A DNA stretch of 64,000 bases from Arbacia lixula (GCA_963669155.1 OZ022597.1:13274826-13338825); one strand, 5' to 3'. Positions 43,059 through 55,150 are shown, numbered from the stretch's first letter. The notes: generated by a model from the letters alone, not told the origin. Numbers and translations are program-made.

Positions 43059-46000
43059 CTAGAACTGGATCATTTGTCCCTGGAGGTGACAAGAGAAGAT
43101 ATAAGATTACATTTAAAATAAGATGACTGTGTAACAGAACATAAAGGAAACCACGCACAATAAAACATGAGAGGAGAACAAGTTCATTCCAGGCCTTACA
43201 AATCTATGTGTGTGGGTATGCAATGCAAAATACATGTACATTGAGAAATGTCACAATTGATAATTTTCTGCAAAGTTACACCATTGTTAAAATCCCAGCT
43301 GCATTGGTGAAAGTTTAAATAATTTGACAAAATTTGAAAGTGCTTGAGTGTTTTTTTTTTTTTTTTTAAAGTAAGAAAGGGCAGTGCTGCTTTGCTTTGC
43401 ATCGTTAAATTAACATGCCATTGATTTGAGATTTTACAACGCTCCTATGACAGGTTTATCTATCGCTAACCCTCCGTAATTTAACCCTATATAGCCCGGG
43501 CTATTTTGAAATCGCATAGCCCGGGGGGGGGGGCAAAAACAGCCCCCCCCTAAGATCTCGACCGTTGATCGCGCGATCGCGACGAAAATTGGCACGTACG
43601 TCACCGATGCCGTAATCTCCACAATTAAATTGTCAATTGCACCAAAATTATTCAAATTTATTTTTAATTAATTAATTATGCTAATTAAATGCATAAAAAT
43701 CATAATTTGGTTGTAAATCTTTAAATATAGCCCCAAAACTGCTAGATATCAGTCCAGACACTCTTCTTAGGATTATTATCAAATTAGGATTCTAAAAAAT
43801 GGCAATATCAAAGTTTTTCTTATGTATTTTATTGTTTTTTTAATTTCTTATGTATTTCTTTGTTTTTTCGACTTTATGTTTTGCATTGTTTTTTCGATGG
43901 AAATTGTTAGCAACACTATTTCAGTCATAAATAACATGAAATCTATTGTTTTTCATCAGTAAAAATAGATATAATGATACATTTATGAATTTTGGCTAGA
44001 TACAGAATTTGCATTGGATTTGTACATGAAATCACGTTTTTGAGCAATTTTGGGTCTGACATGCACGTACAAAATGTTACGTAACTTCGGAACCGTGTAC
44101 CCCCGCGTCGCAAATTTGGTCTTAAAAGTTGCGTGAGACTTGAAGGAAAAAAGTCATGAAATGTCGCGGCGCGATCTTTTCGCGTTACAAATTTATTGCG
44201 AAAAATGTCGAGGGGGGGGCTGTTTTTGCCCCCCCCCAGGCTAGATAGGGTTAAGGCATACCCTTGGGTGTTCACAAACACAGATTTATAATAGAACTGA
44301 TCAATTGATCCCGACAGCAGAGGGAAAACATGAAAATTCACTCGCAGGAGCTCCTTCTAACTAAATATCGACAGCATGCAAAGCATTGTGCTGAAGAAGT
44401 ATACTTTAAGGATGAAGCCCCCCCCCCCCTCCTCCCCCCCCCCCCTTCTATGTGGGGGCTTAGGTTCCCAGAGACCTCATGTAATACAAGAAATATACAA
44501 TGCTGACAGGGGCCCTTTGGTGCTATGTGGGAGCTTAGGTGCCCCATACGTTACAAGAAATATACAATGTTCATGTGGGCCCTTGTGGGGGCTTAGGCGC
44601 CGAGAACCCCCATGGATGTAATTCTTTGACTGCCCGGTGGCACCTACCTTCCTCTTCTTGTCTCCACCCAGCTCAAAGTGCTTGCACCTCTTGATGGGCA
44701 GCTGCTTGCGGAATTTGCACTCGGCGCACTCCATCCTCAGCACAATCTTCTTGGTGGTCTTAGCCTGGAGAGGGCACCAGAGCAAGAAAGTAGTCCAGGT
44801 CAATAAACAAGCATGTTTCCTCTCAGAATAAGCCGTTTTCATTTTGTATTCCCAACTTGCCCCCTCACTGCCTAGAAACATGATTATATTCATCCAGGGT
44901 GGTCCCAAGAGAATCTTTTAACCCATTTCTTACTAAGCCTGCAGATAAGCGGGCTGGCTTTTCTCCACTCAGATACTAAGCAGCGTGACTCTGGTGTAAT
45001 CTGCTTCAATGACAATAGCTGACGGGGGGGTGTTTCACCAAGCTGTTCGTAAGTTACGAACGACTGGTGATCCCTTCTTGTGCTAAATCTGATTATCACT
45101 GAACAAAGTGTGGTATCGCATTTCGCACAAGAAGGGATGACCAGTCGTTCGTAACTTACAAACAGCTTGGTGAAACACCCCCAGGTTTTGTATAAACTTC
45201 CAATTCCTCATAGGGTGCAATTAAGCCACACTTCTTTGGTGACTGCAGTTCCATGGCAAACGTTGACATCCTAACTGGTGCAGGCAGGGAAAAAATTCAT
45301 TCAAAATTTTCGGGGGCTACTTCTTGAGCACATTGGTCAATTTGGGTACAACTTTCCATTGAATCTATGGGAATTTTCAAGGCTCTTTTAACATTTTCCA
45401 GGGATCTTTTGAGCACTTTGGGGGCAAAATCGCCCCGCGCCCCCGTGTATTTTTTCCCTGGGTGCAGGGCTTTAACCCTTTCAGTACCAAGCCGTAAAAT
45501 TCCTACAGAGTTATTAACCTTCTACACTTACATTACCAGCACTTGAAAACCCAACTGGCTTACTACATGTACACATCTGCATGGCAATGGAAATGAGAGG
45601 GTTAACCCTTACATTACCAGGCCTTGAAAAAGCACCTGCATTTGCATGTTAACGCAAGTGGTGAGAGTTAATAAAACCATGGTACTGGTCAAGAGGCTTT
45701 TGCCATTTTGCAAAATATTGGTTGCTTTATATGGTTGTAATCATGGCAGCCTATGTTTAGAAGGCACTATTCAGTTCACAACTTTTTCCTGAATAATTCA
45801 TGATAGGCAGACAGGTTTTCATAGCCATGAATACACGAAGCCATTTTATCTGGTCAGTATTCATTCTACTGATTTTAATTTGCTTAGTAATTGCTTCATA
45901 TCCTCCCGGTCCCCCATGGTTACAAACACCAAAAGCTGTTTAAACTACACTCCAGCTCAAAGGAATTGGCATAGGGAAAGGGAAGGAGCCGCAGTTTTAA

Positions 46001-48457
46001 ACCGCGGTATATTTTGTCCAGTTCAGCATGAAACGCGATGCTTTAGCCTAAAAGGTATCATGTTTCATGCTGAACTCGATAAAATATACTGCAGTTTAAA
46101 ACTGTGGCTCCTTCCCGTTCTTCCCTTTCCCTATGCCATTTCCTTTGAGCTGTAGTGTATGTACCTTCTTGCGGAAGATGGGTTTCGTCTGTCCTCCGTA
46201 GCCCATCTGTTTCCTGTCGTAGCGCCGCTTCCCTGTAGGGGTGATGAATGACGGAATGTCATCAAGAAAAGAATGATGCAGTCACTAGGCGATCGCCTAG
46301 CCTAACCTCCAGTATGTCAAACACTTATTATCCTGAAAAATAGAGACTAGCCACCTAATATTCTCCTCTTATCTCAGCACGCTAGCTAAGAAATCAACAG
46401 GGATTAGTCCAATGCAGCCAGACCCCATTCCTGGATACTTTTCATTATAAATGCCATATCTTTTCAAATCTTGATTTTGTGACATCACGTCACGTGCGAT
46501 GCTCTCTCACATATGTTGTGTGTTTTTTCCATAAATTGCTCTTTTTCTGTTTTTGATGAAGAAGTACATCTTTTTCATATTATGTGTAAAAACATGAATC
46601 TAATGATATGTCAAATGCAATAGTAAAATAGCGTTGTTGCCAACAGAAATTGCGCACTCACCATGCCTCTAGATTTCGCTTATCTGTACATGGGTATTTT
46701 CAAAGTGATTTAGCATTGTGATCCCATGTGATCAGCGAAAAACCGATTGCAGCATCGTGTTCAGCATACCCGGAAGCGCCTAGGCCCAGCCGGACAATTT
46801 TGTAGCGCGATAGATTGCGATGCTGTCACTCAGGTAAGCAACAGTTTCTGATTCTCACTACCTAAATTATGCATAGTAAACTTGTCCCTTACATCAAATG
46901 ATAGGAAATCTTCCTCTCTTTCATCCTATATGAATTTCTTACAATCCAAGGATTCAGATCATATTTTTCTGGGCCTTCAAAGTGGACCTTGCATGCAAAA
47001 AGCGTGTGCCATTTTTGCTTCACTACGCGACGTGCATGGATTTGTGTGCAGGGTGTGTGTAGTGCGTATGGGCAGCGAGCTATCGGCTACGGTAGTACTA
47101 GTATTGCAGACAGTATCGGGCGTCCGTTCAGACACCCTACTCTTATTGAAACCAACTTAATTTCAGGGTGGACTTTCTCTTTGATCAAAATATACGCACC
47201 CTGTGTGTAGAGAGAAGCCTTGCCAGCCTTGTACTGGGTGACCTTGTGGTTCATGTGCCGCTTGCACTTCTTGCAATACGTGCGGCGTGTCTTTGGAACA
47301 TTCACCTGAAGAGAGAATAAAGCATACAAAAATACATTGTGGATAAACATCAAATGTTGACATTCCCTGAAGAGAGTACGCATAGGCCTACAAGAAAAAA
47401 ATGTGGATGAACATGATAAGTTGACAAAAGAACATTCAATTCCAATGTTTAAATCTAGTTAGTTCACGATCAGATTCTACTAAAATATTTCCTTTGAAAA
47501 TACATATCGAAACAAAAAGTTGAACCTGTAAAGAGAAAGTTGTGTTAGTGGGCTTTGTGCACAGCAGCAGCATTGTCACTGTCACCACAAACATGCAAGA
47601 GCATGTTCGTTAGCTGTCGCTACAAACTGGCAATTATACCAAATGCCAGTTTATGCTGACAGCAACATTGCATCATCAATGGCAATGCCGGCATGGGGAT
47701 GGCTGATTGACAGTGTGCAACGCCAATGCGAATGACACGATTTAGAAAATCTATGCTTCATTTTCACATTGCAACTGCTAGACTACTTCCCGAATTAGCT
47801 GCGGTGCGAAACTATCATATAATTTTTCATGAAATAGCATAGTGAACGGATACCCGTTATTTTGCTCTGATATGCGGTGGTAGAGCCGTATCTTACACTG
47901 GCCCTGGCCTGGGGCTGGGCCCCTAATTTTAGTAATATCATGATGGAAATGGTCCCCACATCAAATCATTGCATGCGACAGGATGCGATTTGGACTTTGG
48001 TTTCATGAATTTTGATACGATTGCACTTTCAGTTTTTACTCCATTCTTCGCAAAATACGAAAATTTATCATTCCAAAGTAGAAAATGACGTCATGGTTGA
48101 AGCCTCCACATCATCAACACCTTTATTAGAATAATTAATCTTTATGCACTGAATTTTGTCGAAGTTCGAGTCATAAAATAACCCTAAGGCCTTTTCACAT
48201 GTATTTCCATTCATATTACACGCGTGCATTGCAAGCAGCAGATCACCTTGTTTACGATCCGCGAAGGAAACGGGGGTAAATCCGAGCTATATAAACCGTG
48301 AGCAAAATCGAACAAGAGTGTAGTATTGCTCAATAAACAAATGTTCGTGTGGACTAGTTAATAAATAATGATTTCATGATAGATCATAAGCCGAAAATGT
48401 TCAGATGTGGCTGATTAGTAGTGATATAGCTTAGGAAATTTGTTCATCGCGTACCAT
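43059..48457 (-). CDS. RPL36A: RPL36A, large ribosomal subunit protein eL42 (L36a/L44)
   Basis: A component of the 60S subunit near the tRNA exit site. Five coding exons on the minus strand: 48455-48457 (ATG only), 47200-47305 ([20 protein letters not shown]), 46165-46232 ([19 protein letters not shown]), 44648-44764 ([20 protein letters not shown], ending GGDKKRK) and 43059-43079 (GQMIQF, stop TAG). All introns are GT-AG with consistent phases, giving 104 residues, the usual size in insects and other invertebrates. The Cys pairs CKKC and CAEC form the family's zinc-binding site. Pro54 in the TKPIF loop, linked to cycloheximide sensitivity in yeast, is present. The frame ends intact, so this looks functional. 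Introns are packed with foldback elements. Confidence 0.97.
43485..44250 (+). mobile_element. piggyBac-like nonautonomous element, family B, copy 2
   Basis: The ends CCCTATATAGCCCGGG and CTAGATAGGG are flanked by TTAA (43481-43484 and 44251-44254). It has the same G/C-run hairpins as 17503-18281. It lies in the last intron of RPL36A. The small reverse ORFs inside are not genes. Confidence 0.9.
44415..44615. repeat. 72-bp partial tandem repeat
   Basis: Units share TATGTGGGGGCTTAGG, TACAAGAAATATACAATG and GGGCCCTT. It abuts exon 44648-44764 within about 35 bp. Confidence 0.7.
45024..45182. mobile_element. Hairpin MITE, family I, copy 1
   Basis: A near-perfect foldback: GGTGTTTCACCAAGCTGTTC at one end and its inverse at the other, with CGTAAGTTACGAACGACT arms. 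RPL36A intron. A second copy is at 60664-60824. Confidence 0.88.
45308..45472. repeat. Short interspersed repeat, family Q, copy 1
   Basis: TTCGGGGGCTACTTCTTGAG to GCCCCCGTGTATTTTTTCCC; matches 55151-55282 over most of its length. Confidence 0.75.
45945..46159. mobile_element. Foldback MITE, family L, beside an RPL36A splice donor
   Basis: The ends TACACTCCAGCTCAAAGG and CCTTTGAGCTGTAGTGTA are inverted; the arms share TCAGCATGAAAC and the inverse. The right end is 5 bp from exon edge 46165, so the element supplies intron position +6 onward of that donor. Confidence 0.85.
46440..47181. mobile_element. Family E element, copy 5, with a 500-bp insert
   Basis: The middle of E (GTGACATCACGTCACGTGCG, AATGATATGTCAAATGC) is followed by foreign DNA (about 46632-47137). 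The E right end then resumes (ATTGAAACCAACTTAATTTC, AGGGTGGACTTTCTCTTT). That end is 18 bp from exon edge 47200. Left end lost. Confidence 0.65.
46655..46840. promoter_or_regulatory. Promoter-like fragment with ETS site and divergent donors
   Basis: CCCGGAAGCG (46769-46778, ETS/GABP-like) lies between a minus-strand ATG|GTGAGTGCG (ATG at 46662-46664) and a plus-strand CACTCAG|GTAAGC (GT at 46834). The GC content is locally raised. Activity is inferred only. Confidence 0.3.
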
Positions 48458-48520
48458 TTTGATAGCGGTCTCACGTCAAAAGGCAGATAAATGGCGTATT
48501 TAAGACGGTTTGCTATTGGC
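48458..48520 (-). promoter_or_regulatory. RPL36A: RPL36A core promoter with TOP-like start
   Basis: Upstream of the ATG at 48457 lie CCTTTT (48483-48478, a candidate 5' terminal oligopyrimidine start), a TATA-like TTAAATA (48503-48497) and a CCAAT box (48519-48515). The 5' UTR would be about 26 bases. TOP starts are typical of ribosomal protein genes and allow growth-dependent translation control; the exact start is inferred. Confidence 0.6.
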
Positions 48521-48613
48521 CAAAACATGTACCCTGCACATGAGTCGTGGTTGATGATTGGTTTAATACAGCAGGTGAGAATGTAAGTACGGTAGCCTTA
48601 CTGTATCATTGTA

Positions 48614-48615
<2 letters not shown>

Positions 48616-48663
<48 letters not shown>
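48616..48663. repeat. (AC)n microsatellite
   Basis: About 24 uninterrupted AC units some 100 bp upstream of the RPL36A promoter. Confidence 0.97.
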
Positions 48664-48664
<1 letters not shown>

Positions 48665-49195
48665 TTAATTTCTCTTGTTTTGATTTATTGGTGTAGTTGT
48701 GTATAATCATTATAATATATTTGTTTTATTTCCGGGTAGAATAATCAAAAGAAAAAATACGATGTGACAAACATTATAAAGAAGAAACATGAAACTAGTG
48801 TTCCCTTTTCTGTTTCTTGTATTATGTTTTCTCTTTGGATCTGACCCCATCTATGTCATTACTTCCTAAAACCGATAGAAAAAGAAGAGAAAAACAAAAA
48901 GAGAAATATCATGAAAGGGAATGGATTTATCAGTAATCCTTCATGGCGTTAAGTTTTTGAATACAAATATTATATTCACACTTTTTTCAAGTGTGTAAGT
49001 CTAACTAATATTATTATCATTCCATTGTTGTAACATCTTTTAAAACGTGCAAATAGCATAAAAGTTGAATTGATTTACTCACATAACTCGAATAAAAAAT
49101 ACAAAAAAAGTAAATAAATGCATACATTCTAAAACAAAAGTCCTTCGTTTTTCCTCAAATATCATTAATTTGTAATAACTTAGATTGCTTCTTTC
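48664..49195. other. AT-rich DNA, nothing seen
   Basis: No exon or repeat end was recognised; the 62-codon reverse frame at 49079 runs into foldback K. Confidence 0.5.
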
Positions 49196-49198
49196 AAT

Positions 49199-49400
49199 TA
49201 GCCTAAGTACTAGGCTGTGAGGTGCATGGACACAACCCAATCTGTTAACAACTATGTCTGATAACACAGACTATGCCCCAATTCAGCCTCAAGCGAAGCC
49301 AGAGGAGCTATGACGTCATTAAGGCGTAGTCTGTGTTACCAGACATAGTTGTTAACAGACTGGGTTGTGTCCATGCACCTCACAGCCTAGTACCTAGGCT
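49199..49400. mobile_element. Foldback MITE, family K
   Basis: Arms of about 85 bp: TGAGGTGCATGGACACAACC recurs inverted as GGTTGTGTCCATGCACCTCA. The loop is CCCCAATTCAGCCTCAAGCG. Single copy in the window. Confidence 0.85.
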
Positions 49401-49426
49401 AGAATTAGTTTTTTCCTCTTTTTCAT

Positions 49427-49652
49427 GCCAAACCGCCCCAGTTCCCAGGACTTTAACAGAAAAAGAGCAATTTATGGAATAATACATCACACAACATAGC
49501 AGAGCAACTCGCACGTGATTGACACAATACAAAAATCACAAATCATTTTCTTTTGTATTTTTTAAATGTAAAGCCTTCACTTATTATGTTGCTTTTAATT
49601 AGTTTTTCTGTCATCAAAACTAATCATACTTCAGGGTGGACTTTCCCTTTTA
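49427..49652. mobile_element. Family E element, copy 6 (truncated)
   Basis: Right part only: AGCAATTTATGGAATAATAC, then TTCAGGGTGGACTTTCCCTT at the end. Confidence 0.65.
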
Positions 49653-50129
49653 CTTGATACTTGATTACTTGGTACCATCATCTATTGAACAATTGTATGA
49701 TTGCGATGTCCAACTTAATGTTGTCAAGTTGTCATCTTGTCAGTGTACTGGACTTTATTTTTAGACGACCAGACACAAAATAAATCTTTCATAAAATGGT
49801 AGATACATGTGGGACTTATCAAAGCATGAAAAAAAAAATCGTGCATCTTCGAGTTCGGGTAGAAGGAAATTCTAAATACAAGATTGTTTTCTCCATTCTG
49901 ACCTGATAGGCCTACATGTATGTTATTTGAACCTCAATGATTACCTTAGGTCTGCAAAATAAATTTGTAGTTTTATATGCTATATTTCACATTTAGAAAA
50001 CTTAATAAAGATATTATTGAGACTAATGAAAATTACTACACATTGTATCTAATGTAGTTAATCAAACAGTAGTATTGATAATGTAATCAGGACAACATTG
50101 GCATGAAGTGTAATTTTCATTCAGTTTAA

Positions 50130-50690
50130 AGGGTTACTAAATTAAAAAAGTAAATTCCCACTAATCTATATAAAATTATCCATTAATAACGGATTTCACA
50201 TTCGTTTGCCGCATTATAGTCTCATTTTGACGAAAATTGAAAAAAAAAAAATGCACACCTTCAGTGACGTCAGAAAAGTCAAAATGCCATAAATGCAAAT
50301 GCCAACGGCGTGACTAAAATATTTTATTCACGCCGTTCATACAATACGTCACCAATGGGAACCACAAATCTTGTCCGAGGTTTGTCTGAGTAGCAACAAC
50401 TAATAGATTGCGCATTCAATCCATTGAATCTGAATGACAAGATGCAGGTGAATGCAAAAACGCGTTACTCCGAAGTTAGGGGGAAAGTTGTGAATACATT
50501 ACGAAAATGGTATATTGTTGACTTCCGTACAATCTATGGCATTTTTACTTCCCTGACGTTACTGGAGGCGTGTGTTTTTTCAAATTTTCTTCAAAATTAG
50601 ACTTTATTGCGGTAAACAAATAAGAAATTCGTTTTTAGTGGATAATTTTACAAAGATTAGTGGGAATTTATTTTTCTAATTAGTAATCCT
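50130..50690. mobile_element. TTAA foldback element, family W
   Basis: AGGGTTACTAAATT pairs with AATTAGTAATCCT; inner arms AATTCCCACTAATCT match inverted. TTAA flanks both (50126-50129 and 50691-50694). Noncoding. Confidence 0.88.
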
Positions 50691-50694
50691 TTAA

Positions 50695-53297
50695 CACAGG
50701 AGGTAAATCAGTCAACTTCATGCAAAGTTGATTTCTGCAATTAAATTTCTTATCTTAAAAATGTTAGCTTGGTAATTGCATGCACAAAGAAGAATCATTA
50801 CTATTTGACTTAAATAAAACCTATTGTTTCTTCCAAAGATAATTTTTGGAATACCAAAGATAATATTTACTCTTTATGTTGTGATACTGCATGTTTGTAA
50901 TAGTTTTCCTTTGTAACCGTTGTAATAATTTTGACCAGCCATATGTTTGTACGACACTTAGATCCATAATCATCCGTCAGATAACATTTACATTTAAAGT
51001 CATTTAGCGATTAGTAACTTGTTAATTCCCCTCTCCTTTTTTTTTTTAATAGATAACGATGATAAATTGAGTATTATCTCTCGTAATCAATGTAAGATAC
51101 TTCGGATTATTTTGATATGATGAATGTATCTAAGTACACGTATTTATTCCTTGTGTTGTGACACTGCATGTTTGTAATAGTTTTCATTTGTGACCGTTGT
51201 AATCATTTTGACCTGCCATCTGTTTGGCACGAAACGGTGGACCTGGTCTATGTATGTATGTCTGCCACTCTTGAACTTGAATAAAGTCATGATATAACAA
51301 CAACACAACATTTGTATCTCTGTGAAATTTCGGAATACCCCACCAGCACTTAACCCTTAGTATGCCATACGATCTGATTAGTTCAGTAAATCACTTGTAA
51401 ACAGGTACATGTGACCCGCAAGTGACATGCAAACAATTTTGAAATGGTGTTTTAAAAAAAAAGAGAGGAAAGTCTTAGAAGGGAAATCACCTTTTGAGCC
51501 ACCGTAGTAGATGAACCGATAGCAAATTACGGTTGGATCGATACAACATTTGCTCAGCTCAACTTACGATCTGAAAGGGAGTTGCGAAACTTTATCCCTG
51601 CAATTAAACTGCAAGCAACATTTGTTGGTTCCAAAGAGGAGCAGCTATCTTGAGTGTGTTCCTTCCTTAGAGAATGAGGTATGTTACATATCCTTAAGGG
51701 ATTTTTCATAATCGAATTAAGCTGCGGGCAGATAATTCATCTTGCGAATGTATCTCGGTCGGTGTCGAGTGTCTCCCCTTCGACACTGTACTACTCTCGT
51801 CGTATACCATGCCCTAATTGTACGGCGTATCCCTGGCAGCGCGACGCTACGTTGCTGCATCATGAATGAGTCTGTGCTGTGTCTGACTGTGATTAATGGC
51901 GTGTGGATGAATGGATTTGACTTTGCACTGTCTCTGTCTGTGAATGCGATGCAGTTCAAACGAGTGTGTTGTCGATGAAACGACAATGTTATGTGATCAT
52001 TATTGATGTGCTGCACAAACATAATCCCTGTTGAGCTGGTCATAAATGATGTGGACTAGCTCAGTATTGTACGTGTAACTTTGTATGATGGCATGGATGG
52101 GGTGGCCATTCTCGCCGCACTTATGATTTGAGTAATGAGACGAAAACAAATGCATATTTCGATATACTCTTAATACACTAAATCACACTTACTTACTTTC
52201 ATGCTTTATATTTTCAAAAATCATTTGGCTTAAACACTTACGAATAATTGTATTTTCAGTGCAAAAGTGTTAGCCTGTCAATATTTGTCAACAATAAAGT
52301 TGTGGCCCTTAATTTAAACGCCGCACTGTTTACGTGACTGTAGGATATTGTCAATGGGCTTTTCCTGATCGATTATGCGTTCGATTTTATGGCGACTTGG
52401 TGATTTGAAAAAAGAAAGAAAAAAAGGAAATATGTAGTTTGCTTATTCATGTGATTTATGTTTGAGGTAGACTCTTGATAGAAGAATTCTATTTTCTTTA
52501 AAGCTACCCTAGATGTTTGATGGAACGAGGTCTGAAAAAAAGGGACTGCCATAATAAGAGAGTCTTCATTTCTCTTAACGCGCATGACGTTGTGCCGAAT
52601 CACTCTCCCAAATAACTATGGTAGTATACATTTTTCGAAATATTCCTGGATTCACCTATCATTTTTTTGTTATTTTGTAAAAAAATATTATATGCGCATT
52701 GCATGCAGCCATGCAGCCAGCCCGATGCTCTGCTTCCTTAAATGGCAGTGGTATTGCCCCATGGGGTACTACAATTTTTTCAGGTTTCAGACGACCCACC
52801 CAAAACCTCATTCAAATCTAGCGATTGCTGTCATTTCCTTCAAAGTCAATTTCCAGTTCTATTTTGGGGGATGGATTTATAGTTCTGATACAGTATCTTC
52901 ATCCATTTTCTATGTTTACAACATTTTATTCTTTTGACTTGCAAAAGGGACACTCTGTCTTTAATAAAGTGCAACTAGGAAAACAAAGACCACATCCTAG
53001 CAACTGCACTAGAGGCTCTATCTGAAGAAGGACAGTATCATGAATCTTAATCAAGACATGCTGAGATCACAAGGATGTGTTGTGTACACACTAAAGAAAT
53101 GTTTACTTGGTTGATGATGTGATTTCTTGAATACAAGCATGCATGAAAAGTGTATCATATCAGCATTACATGCACTTTGTACAGTGTTGTCTATTGACAT
53201 GAACACTGACAAAATAATAACAAAGACACGTTCCAGTTCATGTATTTACACATTTACAGTATGTTTGCTACATAATGGCACACTAATCACATTGATG
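50695..53297. other. Intergenic DNA, mostly unassigned
   Basis: A diverged family T fragment spans about 50840-51345 (TTTTGGAATACCAAAGATAA; AATTTCGGAATACCCC). 51350-52480 shows no recognised gene; overlapping ORFs at 51681-52043 on both strands have no family match. 52490-52975 has weak family G-like edges (TTGCAAAAGGGACACTCTGT, TTTAA). 52980-53297 is unassigned. Confidence 0.45.
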
Positions 53298-53301
53298 TTA
53301 A

Positions 53302-53671
53302 AGGGAGTATACTGTACGGGGAAGATAAAGCGCCTTCAAAAGGTGATCATGAGCAATCTTCTTGCCAATGGTCTTAAATGAGTGTATTGTCCATTTTAGA
53401 AACTTGCTGAAAGTTATTTGCCCTCAAGTGGTCCACATGTGGAGAATGTAGTGATTATTTTCAAAATTATCAAAATGTTCAGGCCGAACATTTTCAGGAT
53501 TTGTAATCTAATCACTAATTTCTCCACATATCGATCATTTGAGGGCAAATAACTTTCAGCAAGTTTCTAAAATGGACAATACATGTACACTCATTTAAGA
53601 CCATTGGCAAGAAGATTGCTCACGAGCACCTTTTGAAGGCTTTTTTGTCTTCCCAGTACAGTATACTCCCT
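53302..53671. mobile_element. TTAA foldback element, family H, copy 1
   Basis: AGGGAGTATACTGTAC pairs with GTACAGTATACTCCCT; arms of about 185 bp meet at AAAATGTTCAGGCCGAACAT. TTAA at 53298-53301 and 53672-53675; the latter is shared with the adjacent E element. Confidence 0.93.
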
Positions 53672-53875
53672 TTAAAGGGAAAGTCTAGACTACCCTGAAG
53701 TTAAGTTGACTTTAATAGAATCAGGGGCATGAGAGAAACCGTATATAAGTGGAGGTTTTATGAATGTCCATCAAAAGATAAGAAAGTTATTTTTTTTTTG
53801 TTTCCTTACATTTTAGTTGCTCTCTCATATACTATTTTTTGTGGATAACATCAATATTCTCTGAAGGATATTTAA

Positions 53876-54396
53876 AGACAGCCACTCCCTTTTTTCAGAT
53901 CACCACAATACCATCGAAACATTGGCAAAACATATAGAGAAGTGTTAGCAAACGCTATATTCATAATTTGAAACTGATACGTAGTGTAAAATTCAAATAA
54001 TGCACGTAAACAACGTCTGATTAATAGTCTTTACCTCAGGCTCTTAGCAGTTTGTGTTGAAATATCTGCTTTATTGATTAATCTGTTTATTAAATTAGAA
54101 AACGCATTATGAAAAAAAAATGTTCTATAGAAGGAATCATCTCCAAAGTTTGGTAATTACTCATAAAATTATGATTTCACACATGCATAATAACCACATA
54201 GATACTGTAACAAAGACTAATACTTTTTTCGTAGTACGAAAAAAGTCGGTTTGAAATTTAACGGCTGAAATTTTTACAAATACAGAAAGCTTCAACATGC
54301 TATATTCTTAGAAATGTTCTTAAATCACACTTTCTTCAATTTACGATCGTGATAGACGATTTCAAATTTTAAGCTTGCAAAAGGGACTGGCAATCT
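53876..54396 (-). mobile_element. TTAA element, family G, copy 3
   Basis: Reverse orientation, flanked by TTAA (53872-53875 and 54397-54400). It has the same internal palindrome as the other copies. Inserted in family E copy 7. Confidence 0.92.
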
Positions 54397-54628
54397 TTAA
54401 CCTGTGCACATCGTTAGACACATGTTGTTACACACAAACCTCTATGGAAAAGATTTATTCCTTAATCAAAAACAGGAAAACAGCAATTTATGGAATCATA
54501 CAACACACAGCATATGGGAGAGCAACTCACAAGTGACATTCCCAAATCAAAACTTTAACAATAACAAATCATAATTGTTTTATGCATTGATTGATTGTTT
54601 GTCAAACCTTCATCAATATGTTGCTTTA

Positions 54629-55014
54629 CACATGAATGTCCGCCACCCATCCATTCAGTTTACATCAGAGGTTGAGTGTGAAGGGAAGATAGCATTCTTA
54701 GACACGATGGTTCACAGGCACGAGAACCACAGGCTCTCCACCTCAGTTTACAGGAAGCCTACCCATACAGACCAGTACATTGTGTTCGACTCTCACCACC
54801 CCACATCGGTGAAGAGAGGGCTGGTGAAGTGTCTTTTTGACAGAGCATTCGCCTCGTGACAAGCCCACAACAGCCAAGCAAAGAAAACCCCTTTAAACCC
54901 CTACTTACTACAATTTTGTGACACACCTGACGAGGTGTTGCAGCGGCGCATGAAATGTCGTGATCTTTTCGATTCCGTTTACCTTACATTACGAGACAAA
55001 GGATTATCAGTAGC
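54629..55014 (+). pseudogene. Penelope-like retroelement fragment with 12-bp TSD
   Basis: The frame 54636-54859 reads HPSIQFTSEVECEGKIAFLD, STSVYRKPTHTDQYIVFDSH and HPTSVKRGLVKCLFDRA. These are landmarks of the C-terminal part of Penelope-like reverse transcriptase (FLD, YRKPTHTD, HP..VKRG). The first half of the reverse transcriptase and the GIY-YIG endonuclease are absent. A perfect TATGTTGCTTTA lies on both sides (54617-54628 and 55015-55026), a target duplication. Dead copy. Confidence 0.85.
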
Positions 55015-55150
55015 TATGTTGCTTTATTGTTTCTGCTTTAATCAAAACCAACTTACATGTAACTCTGGGGTTGACTTTTATTCAATCCTCTCAATGCCTG
55101 ACAAAACATAGCTTGATGTGATTTGTGTACGTGTACGATTTGTGTACATT

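Larger units (their letters stand above)
53676..55079. mobile_element. Family E element, copy 7 (interrupted twice)
   Basis: The left end AGGGAAAGTCTAGACTACCC begins after TTAA (53672-53675). The right end AACTCTGGGGTTGACTTTT is near 55079. G3 and a Penelope fragment are inserted within it. Confidence 0.7.

Noticed and set aside
43434-44341. Reverse ORFs of 73 and 132 codons in the last RPL36A intron
   Set aside because: They lie within the piggyBac-like element B2, and similar frames recur in other B copies.
47500-48150. Possible snoRNA in RPL36A intron 1
   Set aside because: TGATGATG C-box-like words occur on the minus strand, but no D box with a terminal stem was found at suitable spacing.
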